Source: Papaver somniferum (taxonomy: Eukaryota; Streptophyta; Magnoliopsida; Ranunculales; Papaveraceae). From it: a stretch of DNA of 64,000 nt. Location: contig NC_039361.1 in assembly GCF_003573695.1 (NCBI RefSeq), positions 90,228,149-90,292,148 of the forward strand, given 5' to 3'. Both the position numbers and the translations under genes were made by a program. The notes below the pieces were generated by a model, which saw only the letters and a program-made list of their open reading frames with translations, ran no database searches and was not told the DNA's origin. This document shows positions 11,187 to 21,779 of the stretch, one piece after another (within the stretch, counting starts at the first letter, position 1; every line of letters begins with the position of its first letter).

Positions 11187-14100
11187 ATGTTCAGACAGAT
11201 ACTAGGTAAGATACCAAGGAAGCCGTCCTCCAAGGCGGGTCAACCTGGTGGAACTTCTGTTCCATCTTCTAATGTGTCCACTAAAAGCAGTAGTGCTGGT
11301 GATATAGCAAGTGCTACAAAATCAGGAAACCCTGCTGATTCAACTTTGGAACAAGGATTGAATCAAGGGAATACAGTGATGTCACAGATGGCTAATACAA
11401 GGAGTAATGGTAGTACTGGTGATTCGCCATCTGCTTCTCCTTTTGAAGCATTGCCTGGTTTAAGAGACGTGCCTAGCTCTGAGAGGCAAAATTTGTTCAC
11501 ACGGAAGCTGAAACTGTGCTGTGTTGTTTTTAATTTTGTTGATCCGACAAAGAATTTGAAGGAAAAGGATATCAAGCGACAGACATTGCTGGAGCTTGTG
11601 GATTATGTCACTTCAGCAAATGGAAAGTTCGGTGAAACTGTTATGCAAGAGATTATGACGATGGTATCAATAAATTTGTTTAGAGTACCTACGACTCCAC
11701 CTCGTGAAAATAAAGTCGAAGCTTTTGATGTGGACGAAGAAGAGCCTCTAATGGATCCAGCTTGGCCACATTTGCAAATTGTGTATGAGTTCTTTCTAAG
11801 ATTTGTTGCATCCCCGGAAACGGATGCAAAGTTGGCTAAAAGATATATTGATCACTATTTTATTCTTAGACTGCTAGACCTTTTCGATTCTGAAGATCCT
11901 AGGGAGAGGGAATACTTGAAAACAATTCTTCACCGCATTTATGGCAAATTTATGGTACATCGCCCGTTCATTAGGAAAGCTATCAACAACATCTTCTACC
12001 GGTTTATATTCGAAACAGAAAAGCACAATGGGATAGCTGAGCTATTAGAGATATTGGGCAGCATAATTAATGGGTTCGCTTTGCCATTAAAAGAGGAACA
12101 CAAATTCTTTCTTGTTAGGGTTCTAATTCCTCTGCACAAACCGAAATGTATACCCATGTACCATCAGCAGTTATCCTACTGCATCACTCAATTTGTAGAG
12201 AAGGACTGTAAGCTTGCCGATACTGTTATTCGGGGTGTATTAAAGTACTGGCCAGTAACGAATAGTTCGAAAGAGGTCATGTTTTTAGGAGAGCTGGAGG
12301 AGGTTTTGGAAGTGACTCAGCCTCCAGAATTTCAACGCTGTATGGTGCCTTTATTTTCCCAGATTGCTCGTTGCTTGAGCAGTTTACACTTTCAGGTATA
12401 AAATTTTATCTAGCATTCACTCGCTGCTATCCCCATTTGTATGTTGTTCCTACGCCAAAAAGTATAATGCGTTATCTCAAAAATTCGTCCAATTTTATTA
12501 AGACTGAGACTCCTGTCATAGTGATGCTTATATGTTGGAAACACTAATTGGCTGTGATCTAGTGCATATTGAGTATTTATGATGAAGTTATCACATGATT
12601 ACATTTCCACTATTGTTTGATAGGATGCTTTCACATGCAGCTGTTTCTCTAGTGGAAAATATCTAGATTTGATTGGTTAATAGCGAAAGAAGGCTAGAAA
12701 TAAGATTTATGGTACAGATTAACTAGATATATGTCATCTAGAGTAGATTAAGAAATGACTTACAGTTGAAGATGAGTTACACTTACATTTCAGTTGTTGT
12801 TATACGGTTGACAGTTGTGCTAATTTCAAATATTTGTTATTTTGCACTCTGACTTATGCTGGGGATAGAATATATGTCTTTTATTTTATTTATTTAATGA
12901 ACGAATATGTCTTCATACTAAATGAAACGTAAGCGAAATTATATTTTTACGCCTGATGAGGCATAACATGTGTAGTATATTGATGAGTGCCATATTGTTT
13001 CTTCCCATCTTCAGTGTTGTACTTCCCAAGTCGGTTCAATTTTAATTTTGTTTTAGCTAATGTATGTTGTTAATTAAGTAGAGTCAAGATCTACTGACTG
13101 TAAAAGGCAGTCTAGTACATATTGTTGGAAAAGGAAAACTTCCAGTAAACTCTACTCAAGAGAGACAAAAGGAAAACTCCCAGTAAACTCTACTCAAGAG
13201 AGACGATTAGTGAAGTTTCAACAAACTAAATAAACTAAACAACATTCATAATCCTTAAATGGTAAGTGCTTCTTGATTTTTTCATGTCAACACCTGCTGA
13301 AGCTTCTTCGGTCACCATAGACGTGTTCTTTGCTACAAGCTACTTGTGGTAAATAAATGACAGCACTCGCGTAGTATCATGAGAATCTGATCCGTTCTAG
13401 TAATCAGGTTAATAGAAGTGTCACTTTGGCTTATATGGATCCAAGGGGTCTTATCGAATGAAGATTAATGAATTAGGTGATGTAACTTGGGATAGTTATG
13501 TTTTTATCCTAGAATTCAGACAAAAGATGATGCATTAGTAGGTATTGAAACCATGGTTTAAAAAGGCGTTTGTGGGGCGCGCTTTAAGGCGCTTTTTTGC
13601 GCTTCAGGTCCTAGGCGCTTCTAGAGCGCCGCTTTACGAATTGGTTTATATTAGAAAGTGAAAAGTCGGCCTTTGAAGCCAAGTAGGGCTTGTTTCACGT
13701 TTTCGAACTAAATACTAATAAACCTAATTTATAGGGCATGGTGATCATGATGATGATGACTATCTACATGATGATATGAATGATGCAGACCTTCGTGGCT
13801 AGTATATTTAAATAGCTCTTGGGTAGAATATGCAATATCAGTATGTCATATGCTTAGTTAGTATAATTGTCCCTTTCATTATGTCTGAACTTCGTAGTTT
13901 TCTTTTACTAGGTTGATAACTTCTTATTTTTGTATAGTATTATATATTTCAAAAAGCTCGCTTTCGCAGCGCTTTACGCTTTGGTATGAGAGCGCTTCGC
14001 CCCACGCTTTCGCTTTTTAAAACCTTGATTGAAACACCTGCAGACAATTTTGTAGGGGAATTCTTTTTTCCATGAAAGAGAATAATGTGGTAACTAAATA

Positions 14101-14690
14101 AAACTGACTATTAGGCTATGGCTTAATAACATGAGTGTAAATTGGTAAAAAAGAGCAAATTATAACATACACGAAATTTTGAGTAGGTCTGCTTTGTATG
14201 ATGCTTAATTGCTTATATGTCGTCTGTATTGTGTGCGTCTTTCTCATTTGGATTTCACATAAATGCTTCTGTACATATTATGTTTCACATTGTGTGCTGT
14301 ATTTTAAGACTTCAATCCAATGCCTACAACTCACCAGTTGCCTAATCATAATCCATTGTTCTGTTATCTTGTGCGCAGGTAGCAGAAAGGGCTTTGTTCT
14401 TATGGAACAATGATCACATTGAGAACTTGATCAAACAAAACCTGAAAGTTGTACTGCCCATCATCTTCCCAGCCTTGGAGAGAAATGCTAGAAATCATTG
14501 GAATCAGGCAGTCCGAAGCCTGACCATAAATGTCCGCAAAATCTTCTCCGATGTTGATCACGAACTATTTGGCGAATGCTTGCGTAAATTTCAAGAAGAT
14601 GAAGCAAAAGAGGTGGAGACTAGAATAAAGCGAGAAGGTGTGTGGAAGCACTTAGAAGAGATTGCCACATCAAAAACCGGAAGTAACTAG
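11187..14690 (+). CDS. PP2A B' (B56) regulatory subunit, join(11187..12395,14379..14690), 506 aa
   Basis: Regulatory B' subunit of protein phosphatase 2A: it binds the A/C core, selects substrates and sets location. Exon 1 (403 codons) ends ..SLHFQ at CAG|GTATAA; exon 2 starts after GTGCGCAG with [12 protein letters not shown], the usual continuation in this family, in phase 0. The N-terminus [16 protein letters not shown] resembles Arabidopsis B'gamma/zeta, followed by a Ser/Thr-rich linker to about residue 80. The B56 HEAT-like core follows, with recognisable blocks [44 protein letters not shown] and [18 protein letters not shown]. The end, about 20 residues after [10 protein letters not shown], is normal in length. 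A stop precedes the ATG in frame. This is the one apparently functional host gene in the window. Confidence 0.95.
13129..13204 (+). repeat. 38-bp tandem duplication
   Basis: Bases 13129-13166 and 13167-13204 are identical except for one T/C change; each begins AAAAGGAAAACT and ends AAGAGAGAC. Confidence 0.95.
13552..14027. mobile_element. hAT-type MITE (476 bp) in the PP2A intron
   Basis: The left end begins CATGGTTTAAAAAGGCG and the right end read inward begins CAAGGTTTTAAAAAGCG, followed in both by GTGGGGCG. An exact 8-bp target duplication, ATTGAAAC, lies at 13544-13551 and 14028-14035; this length and the CA-GG start are typical of hAT elements. Both arms are rich in GCGCTTT words, so the transcript could fold strongly. 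No coding sequence. Confidence 0.93.
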
Positions 14691-15535
14691 TTTATGCTTT
14701 CATTGCATAGAATTGTTCTTCTGTTATCTTTGGGCTAGAGACAGACGGATGCATCTTTTTTCTGTCTCAGCAGACTCAGTTTTGCAAATGCGTAAGGGTA
14801 ACATTGCTTAGGCAGTGGAATACACATTGTCTGTTGTTCACTTGTTTGTGGGGATTTCTCGATTGTTATCGATTGTTTTGGGGTGTCAGGTCCTTAGTGT
14901 CACGAACACCATTCTTCATGGAGAACACTGGACCTCGCCTCTGATTTTATACGAAGATTGTATATATGGAAGATCAAATGGAGTTTACAAGCTACCACAC
15001 TTCACATTCATAAAGGAAGAGAGTTTAGTGGTTGTGGGTTATTTTTCCTTTCTTTCCGCAGTTGTATTCTAAGGAGCTTTGAACGAGACAGGTATGTATT
15101 TCCCTAATAACATAATTCACATTTGGTTCAAATTTTGTTAAACTCCTCATTCTTCCTTAAATTTATATGTGGACCTTCATTGTGATCTATCTTTGTTCCT
15201 CCGAGCAAAACCGTTGCTTTGGATGAATCTCCTGTTACTTGAAATTGTATTTCTTATTTTCATCAAAATGTTAATGCAAACAATTGATGCATTAAAGTCG
15301 ATACTTGACTGAATGAATTCATGTTACACCAATTGCATTGCTGACTTGTACAACAAGTACAACAAAAAAGCAGTGAAAAATCATCTCTTTCCACTCCTTT
15401 GGGAACGGTCAGTAGCATTCTCAGGCACAAAGCAAGCTGTGTTTTACCGTCCCAGTCACCATTCATGACCGTTTGAAGGATTTGAGATTGTTTGATATGA
15501 TTTCCATCCCAGGCACCTGAATACAGTCATTTAAT
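14691..15535 (+). other. 3' UTR and downstream region of the PP2A gene
   Basis: T-rich sequence directly downstream of the stop, ordinary for a plant 3' UTR, to about 15100. The open frame at 14815-15072 has no similarity I recognise. Nothing else is seen. Confidence 0.5.
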
Positions 15536-15547
15536 GTTCGTCGAAGG

Positions 15548-15755
15548 GTTTTTTTTTTTTTTTTTGATACGTGAAAGCCGGACCCAGATCCCTACCCGAA
15601 CCCAGCCAGTTGGACTGGCCCCACTGCCAGACCCAACACCGCTCAACCCACTATACAACTAATCTATTACAAACCTTTACGGCGGCAGGGAATGAACCCC
15701 TGACTTCCTCCTTACTGGAGTTGATGGGATACCACTGAGCTATGCTCTTGGACCC
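15548..15755 (-). mobile_element. tRNA-derived SINE
   Basis: Read on the minus strand it starts GGGTCCAAGAGCATAGCTCAG and ends in a long A-tail (the T-run at 15549-15566). The pol III promoter parts are visible: A box TAGCTCAGTGG (15732-15742) and B box GGTTCATTCCC (15688-15698). An exact 12-bp target duplication, GTTCGTCGAAGG, flanks it at 15536-15547 and 15756-15767. Perfect flanks and a good tail suggest a fairly recent insertion. Confidence 0.95.
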
Positions 15756-15767
15756 GTTCGTCGAAGG

Positions 15768-16448
15768 TTCATCCATGCTTCTATTCCGTCACTAGTTCTG
15801 GTATCCCATAACATAGTCCCATTTTTCACCAACAAATTCGCAGGACATATCCAAATGGTTCTGCTTCACAGAAAGGAAATCCACACCCAACTAGTAATTT
15901 TATACGAGGGAGGATCCATGGACAATCTCATGTGTACACCATCCATATAAGATTGTATTATTTTTTTCTTTAGAGTCTAAATGACAACGAATTTGAGCTC
16001 AATATTTGATGATATGTTACTCGTATTAAACTCTAACTTCCTACAAAAAAATGAGCACAATTTTAATTTCGACCGTTAATTTTCAACGGTTGATATTCAA
16101 AGTGGTAGGTGGTGGTGTTATACGTTTCGGGTTGTGCTCATTTTTTAGATGAATCAAGAGTGTATTAAGAGGGACGTATCTAAAGACTTAAAGGCCTAGA
16201 CAAATAAAGCTCCCACGTTGGACGGCGAGGAAATCCTCGTTTCCTATTGGCCGAAATAGGTCTTTTTTGAGCTTTGTGAAACAAGCGTTTTGGTGAGGAC
16301 ACTTGTCAATGTATGATTGGTTCAAAAGTTACAAACTTAAAAGGAAAACCTAACTTACCGTGTATGGAATTTTATAGAAGTCCAAATTCAGTTTCGAAAT
16401 CAGGTAACTACTATATTAGGACTCTTTTTTCCAAATTATATATATATA
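15768..16448. other. Intergenic, no gene; contains a perfect 15-bp inverted repeat
   Basis: No reading frame of note. AAAAAATGAGCACAA at 16046-16060 is repeated inverted at 16132-16146 around a 71-base loop; this could be the core of a small MITE. Confidence 0.5.
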
Positions 16449-17329
16449 CAGTAGAACCTCTGTAAATTAATACTCGCTAAAATAATAAAATTTCTTGGTC
16501 CCTTCTTGGGCCTATAGTGCTAAAATAGCGGTAATTGAACTATTGTCCCTCCTTCTGATGGGCTTTCACAAATATCCCTAGAAAACTTTACAACTATCCC
16601 TAATCGTATAATTGTAAGAACTAAACTTTTCCAAAATAATAATTATTGTACTACCTTATTTAACCTTCCTCTCTTTCTTTCATTCTTCTTCATTTCTATA
16701 CAGAAACTTCATTCTTCTTCTTTATCGCCGCCACCACAAACCAGCGCCACCAGCTCCGCCGCATCAGCCACTACTATCAACAAATTGATCACTAATTTTG
16801 TTTCGATTTCAACTGATTTCAACTAGTTATTAATTGTTCTTCATCATCTTAGGTTAGGGATTGATTTCGAAACCAGATGCAGAGATCAATTTGATTTTCA
16901 GGGTTTCGATTTTTGAATTTCGAGTTGAAGATTCAAAGATATCTTTGCATGTTCGATTCGTTGAAGCCAAATATCGATTCGATATTATGATTTAACTTGA
17001 TTTTTTTTTGTTTTATTTCAATTTAATTGAGATCGAGATTATTGATTCTGAAACTAGTATGATTAAGTTTTGATTTTTAGTTTTTGGTAAATTATTGATA
17101 CTGAAACTGGTGGTTGCTGCTATGGATTATAGATGGTGGTTGATGGTTCTGTTGGTGGATCTGAAACTGTAGCAGGTGGAGGAATGGGTCTGTGTTTTAG
17201 TATAACTGAATTGCTGCTAATGTATGTCAGAATGGAATGGAGATAATTGTTGTTGTTTACACGTCTATGAAGTCTGGATTGTTGTTTATGAAGCTACAGG
17301 TGATGATTAATTGTTGTTGTTTATACGTT

Positions 17330-17900
17330 TTTATGGGATCGATTGTTGTTGTTGATCCCATTTATGGATCAACTCCTGTTGTTGACCCAATTTTTTATGG
17401 ATCAACCACTGTTGTTGATCCATTTATCAGATGAACTCCTGTGTCGACCCAATTTTTTATGGATCAACTACTTTGTTGATCCATTTATCGGATGAACTCC
17501 TGTTGTTGACCCAATTTTTTATGGGATCAACTACTGTTGTTGATCCATTTTATGGGATCAACTCCTGTTGTTGACCCAATTTTTTATGGGATCAACTACT
17601 GTTATTGATCCTTTCAACTCCTATTGTTGACAACATTTCCTTGGATTAGTATAATCGTGCTTGTAGTTTAAATCATACTTGTAGTTTAAATCATGCAAAA
17701 TTTCTTCAAATATTGAACTTGTGGTGCAATGGTAGCATGACTGACTCCATGCCAGATGATGCGTGTTCGAATCACGCCAAGTTCACTCCATTTACATGGA
17801 TCAACTTCTACTGTTGATCCTCTTTTTTTTGGATCAACTATCATTGTTGATCCCCTAAATTGGATCAACTTCCACTGTTGGTTATATTTTTATTTGGATC
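17330..17900 (+). repeat. GGATCAAC/GTTGATCC alternating repeat array
   Basis: About nine diverged units in which GGATCAACT-C/A-CTGTTGTTGA is followed by CC(A)-TTTTTTATG. The fuller units recur every 60-65 bases (17400-17610). Because GGATCAAC and GTTGATCC are inverted partners, each unit can also pair with itself. The array continues on both sides of the tRNA-like sequence. In one frame it reads as repeated GST-VVDPI, but stops show this is not a gene. Confidence 0.8.
17715..17785 (+). tRNA. tRNA-Trp(CCA)-like sequence, probably a pseudogene
   Basis: The 71 bases fold as a tRNA. The acceptor stem GAACTTG/CAAGTTC pairs fully (17715-17721 with 17778-17784). The D arm is GTGC-AATGGTA-GCAT. The anticodon loop is CTCCATG with CCA at 17747-17749, and the variable loop has four bases. 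The T arm GCGTG-TTCGAAT-CACGC pairs perfectly. The internal promoter boxes resemble those of plant tRNA-Trp. The anticodon stem has only three of five pairs, so it is probably not functional. It lies inside a transposon and inside the GGATCAAC array. Confidence 0.6.
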
Positions 17901-17929
17901 AACTACTATTGTTGATACAAAAATATTCG

Positions 17930-18125
17930 AGCCAGCGGTGGCAGTGGCGATGGCGGACTAGTGATGGTGGCGGCGACGGACTAGTGGTGGTGGAGGAACT
18001 GGTGGTGGTGAAGGAGTGGTGGTGGAATATTAGTGGTGGTGGTGATTGGTAGTGGGTGGTGGAATGATAGTTGAATGTTGGTGGTGGCGGTGCTAGTGGT
18101 GGTGGTGAAGTGGTAGATGAAGAAA
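17930..18125 (+). repeat. GGTGGTGG-rich low-complexity block
   Basis: Imperfect GGT/GGA/GTG triplet repeats. The reading frames across it (Gly/Val-rich on +, Pro/Thr/Ser-rich on -) come from the base composition. Confidence 0.85.
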
Positions 18126-18829
18126 TTTGTTTCATTTTGAAATAAAGAAAAATATTATATGGGTGAGGGTATTAAGGTAATCTAATTTTAAATGGATAAG
18201 GTTACTAAAAAGTAGGGACATATTTATTGTTGTATAAGGATATATTTATTGGGTATCAAAAGTAGGGACATACAAATAATGTACCCAATAAAATAATAAT
18301 TTCGATAATATAATAATTTAATACGTTTCAAAAATCTCCCTTAACTATTTATAAGTCCCAAATATTATATAAATTAATAATTACTAATAAGAAAATTAAA
18401 AAAAAATTTATACACATCAAACTTTAGGAAAATATGAAACAATAGTTCCTTTTTTTTTCTTTGAAGATCAAATCAAATTGTATTTTACCCTTAATTACGG
18501 TTATTGACTGACCAACAATTTAAATGGTTTAATTACAGTTGTTGACCAACAATTTCCAATTGATGAATATGTAATTTTCTGTAGTCAATAGTCAATAGTA
18601 GAAGACTTCAAATTCCAAATCCTTCAGATTAAATGAGTCAAATTCAATTTACTGACGTTATCAATAGGAAATATTCTCTAAATTAATATATTATTAATTT
18701 ATCTTTAAAATAATAAATTATTAATTTATCGATAATTTAATATCTCTTTAAATTAATAAAATTTAGTGGTCCCAAGGCTATTAAATTATAGAGGTTTAAC
18801 TGTATATATATATATATATATATATATAT

Positions 18830-20010
18830 TTTTGATAAACGGAAATTTTATAAAACTAACTTAAAGAACATACATTGTTTTGACTACATAGAATACCTAA
18901 CCAGTTTTCCTTTTTAGATTTCTCCTAACACCTAGAATCAACATGCACATCCGCATATTTATTAAGGATTTTTTCTAAATTATCCGCTAGACTACTGCAT
19001 GATCTCCGTATATATACGAAAGAAGAACTAGTAAGAAATTTCTTGAGTTCTAAAACTTGGAGCAAAAAAGCTTTTGACCTCCAGTTTACTGCAAAATCGT
19101 TCTTCTTTAAGATGCTTATCACATTCTGATTATCATTGAGGAATATTAGTCTTTCCCTTTTACTGCTTTGCCCCCATCTTATTGTTTCCCAACATGCTGT
19201 GGATTCTTCCTCTTCAGCACTTGAACACCAACTTGTCCCTCCTGCGAAGTCAACAAATAAACCTTTGTTATCCACTTCCACAATAATGTAAGCAAACTTG
19301 TTTGATTTGCTTTGAAAAGCAGCGTCAAAATAGACGTAAGAGACATCCTGCAAGCTGTCACAACTTTCATGGACACAACCTGGGTGAGATATATCACACA
19401 CAGAGGGAGTACTCTATCTTACACTTACAACACTACCCAATTTTTTTTACAGGTATTGAGGGTTGTCTCTCTTAATAAATTCTATCAGATCACTAAGATT
19501 AGGCTTAACATTATCAAAAACAACTTTACACCTATATTTCTAAATATACCAAAGGACATAAGCGAAAAATTTTCTGTTAGCACAATCTTTTAACCACATA
19601 AGACACCAATCTTTGTAAGATATATTAGAGGCAGAATAGAAGTTATGAGGGAATGATATCCCTCTCCAGATTGCTTCAGAAACACATATTTAGTAAATGG
19701 ATGAATAATTGTTTCAATAACATAGTTGGCGCATAAGGGACAGTGGACATCAATAGGGGTATATTTACCTAAAACTTCCCTAACAGACAGGCAACCGCTT
19801 AAAGTTTTCCAATTTTTTTTTTTATCCTAGGAAAAATATTGAGATTCCATATTCCTTTCCAATCTACAGGTATGTTAACATGGTTTCTATCACATAAAAA
19901 GTTATAGGCAGACTTCACTGAAACTGAGCTGTCCTTAGTGCCTATCCACATCATGGTATCTTTCTTTGCAAATTAATATCAAAGTTAGGTTGCTTGAACC
20001 TGATTGTGAC
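18830..20010 (-). pseudogene. LINE (non-LTR retrotransposon) 3' part: zinc-binding RT tail and RNase H-like domain
   Basis: On the minus strand from about 20000 the decayed translation shows the zf-RVT region common in plant L1-type LINEs: MWIGTKDSSVSVKSAY, then VREVLGKY and CPLCANYVIETIIHPF, with stops and shifts. The 158-residue open stretch 18925-19401 is an RVT_3/RNase H-like domain: YVYFDAAFQSKSNKFAYIIV with the first Asp, AEEEESTACWETIRWG with acidic residues, and a later LADNLEKI. The reverse transcriptase itself is missing, consistent with a 5' truncated or eroded copy. The 3' end meets a TA microsatellite at 18803-18832, possibly its tail region, directly beside the Emigrant-like element. 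Confidence 0.78.
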
Positions 20011-20064
20011 CCTCCAAATTAATATATAAAGGTGGAAAAAATCTACATATTTTCTGCGAAAATA

Positions 20065-20410
20065 AAAGGAAAAAATAAATAAAATCTGCACAACCTATTT
20101 AGTGTATTTGTCCCGTCACACCTAATCAAAAATTCATCGACATGCACCCAAAATCAAAAAATATATCGCTACGGGGCGGAGCGAAGCGCACACCAAATCA
20201 AAAATGCATTGCCACAAGGCGAGGCAAACCCCTGCGCACACCAAATTAAAAGGAAAAATAAATAAAATCTGACGCATATTCTCCACTTATTTAATATATT
20301 TTCCCCGCCACACCAATTCAAAAATACATCGCTACGGGGCGCGGCGGACCAAAACCCCACACGCCAAATAAAAAGTGCATCGCCACGGTGTGGAGCCAAG
20401 CCCCACTAAA
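20065..20410. repeat. Two-copy tandem repeat, about 182 bp
   Basis: AAAAGGAAAAATAAATAAAATCTG-like sequence at about 20065 and again at 20248, each followed by an A-rich stretch and by GC-rich words of the type CATCGCTACGGGGCG (20165, 20329). Smaller sub-repeats with CAAATCAAAAATGCATTGCC occur within each unit. Not coding. Confidence 0.75.
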
Positions 20411-20952
20411 AAAATGGTTCAATCACGGATAGCTTGTTCCATTTTCCGAGACTATTATGTGAACTTACCTCCAACTTTCATAATCACCATTGATTTTCTC
20501 TATCGCATTCCTCAGATTTCCCATCAAATAATGCATGCAAGTCCATTTCACTCAGTTTTGTTGGTTCTGTCACTACTAGCACAATTAAGTTACCAAAAGA
20601 ATGTTGAGGCAAAGGTGGGACTATCCTTCCGTCAGGCAAATTCTTTACCAGATTTTAAGAGTGCACAATTCAAGGTTTGAAAAAGGGTCACATGTTAGCC
20701 ATAGGCCATGAGCGTTATAACGTGTTTTGACGGATGTGAGCATGCTTCGGACCAAAAATACATTGTTTAGGAAAAAATGTATTTTTTTCTTTGAAATAAC
20801 GAATGTTATGATGGTTAAATAGAAAAAAGGATAAAAAACAGATATATGTCTCTTTTTTTTTAGCGTTACATCTGTAGGCTCGTTTAATTGAACTTTGCAA
20901 ATATATGCCGGTTTTGACCGTTTTATTGAAAAAAATGACTAACAGTGGTTAT
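20411..20952. other. No gene seen; possibly distal MULE sequence
   Basis: AT-rich DNA ending at the target duplication of the next LTR element. The DNA right of that element (25484 on) is its direct continuation, so the MULE terminus may lie here. GGGTCACATGTTAGCCATA at 20686 is a possible G-starting end, but the opposite end is not available for comparison. Confidence 0.35.
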
Positions 20953-21779
20953 TGTCACATGCCCATTCGATCGCCTAAAATTTTCATGGGACATGACCGG
21001 TAATACTTGCAGTTCAGTGATTCAATATCACCCACAAGTACTCAGCCTTTACCAACTTATGCAAAATCACGCCACGCCTGTCCCAAACGGTTGTAGACAC
21101 TCTAATATGGTTATAAATTCAATTTATAAATGTTCCACCTTGTCTCACTTCATTGGCATGCTCGCAAAGCCAATAACCAACACTTGAGCTATAATGTGCC
21201 ACTTTTACGCCAACCTGATGCACCACTGCATATGGCCCTGATCTGAACTTGATAAGGCGCCTTAGTTAATCCAAATTCATGCCAACATGATTTCCAATTG
21301 ATGCCAACACGTGCCATATGCTCATATGAGTTATTCTTGCTTTACTTAGCCAACTTGCTTGACAATAGTAATGCACACTCTCGCATTACTAGCTTGTTTG
21401 CATTATTCAAGCTTTGGCAGCCTTGAACTAATGCATAAACCAACTCTTGGCCTATTCTACCTTCTTGCATCATCCTTGAGTTTGGGCCAACTCAATTCTA
21501 CGGACATGCCAACATGCCAACATCGCATGTTGCATCTTGCAACTTTGGCTTGTCTTGCTTTCTACTTAATGAAGCTTCATTCTATCGGCCAATAACTTCA
21601 TTACTTAGACAAATTCATTCTCAATGTAGTGCTACCATTGTACTTCATTGCCCCTACGGGTTTATACCGTTCTTAGCACTTGACAGTCTACACAGTGTTG
21701 CGCCATTCTGGCTACACACTGACTTGGCCTGCAACTCTTTAACTCGTAATCATTATGCGCCACTTGCATCCCTGTTATA
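20953..21779 (-). repeat. LTR of the minus-strand element (3' LTR, 827 bp)
   Basis: Matches 24680-25483 nearly throughout and matches the reverse complement of the solo LTR at 30910-32195 except for the missing 456-bp middle block. Confidence 0.88.

Larger units (their letters stand above)
12396..14378 (+). other. Intron of the PP2A B' gene
   Basis: 1,983-bp intron between GTATAA and GTGCGCAG. It hosts a 38-bp tandem duplication and a hAT-type MITE. Otherwise it is AT-rich with no gene visible. Confidence 0.92.
16449..18802. mobile_element. Emigrant/pogo-like element (Tc1/mariner superfamily), 2.35 kb, non-coding
   Basis: The left end starts CAGTAGAACCTCTGTAAATT and the right end read inward CAGTTAAACCTCTATAATTT; 20 of the first 24 bases match. 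I recognise CAGT-AACCTCTATAAATTAATA as the Emigrant/Lemi1 type of terminus. Both ends sit inside TATATA runs, which fits a TA target duplication. Emigrant MITEs are usually about 0.5 kb; this one is four to five times longer and has no transposase. Instead it carries a GGATCAAC array, a tRNA-Trp-like sequence and a GGT-rich block. Confidence 0.78.

Noticed and set aside
14815..15072. 85-codon frame downstream of PP2A
   Set aside because: Lies in the 3' UTR or just beyond, with no recognisable motif.
17756..18135. Gly/Val-rich frame (+) and Pro/Ser/Thr-rich frame (-)
   Set aside because: Both come from the GGT/GGA low-complexity block and include part of the tRNA-like sequence.
20686..20704. 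GGGTCACATGTTAGCCATA as a MULE terminus
   Set aside because: The opposite MULE end is lost at the copia insertion, so neither an inverted partner nor a 9-bp duplication can be shown.
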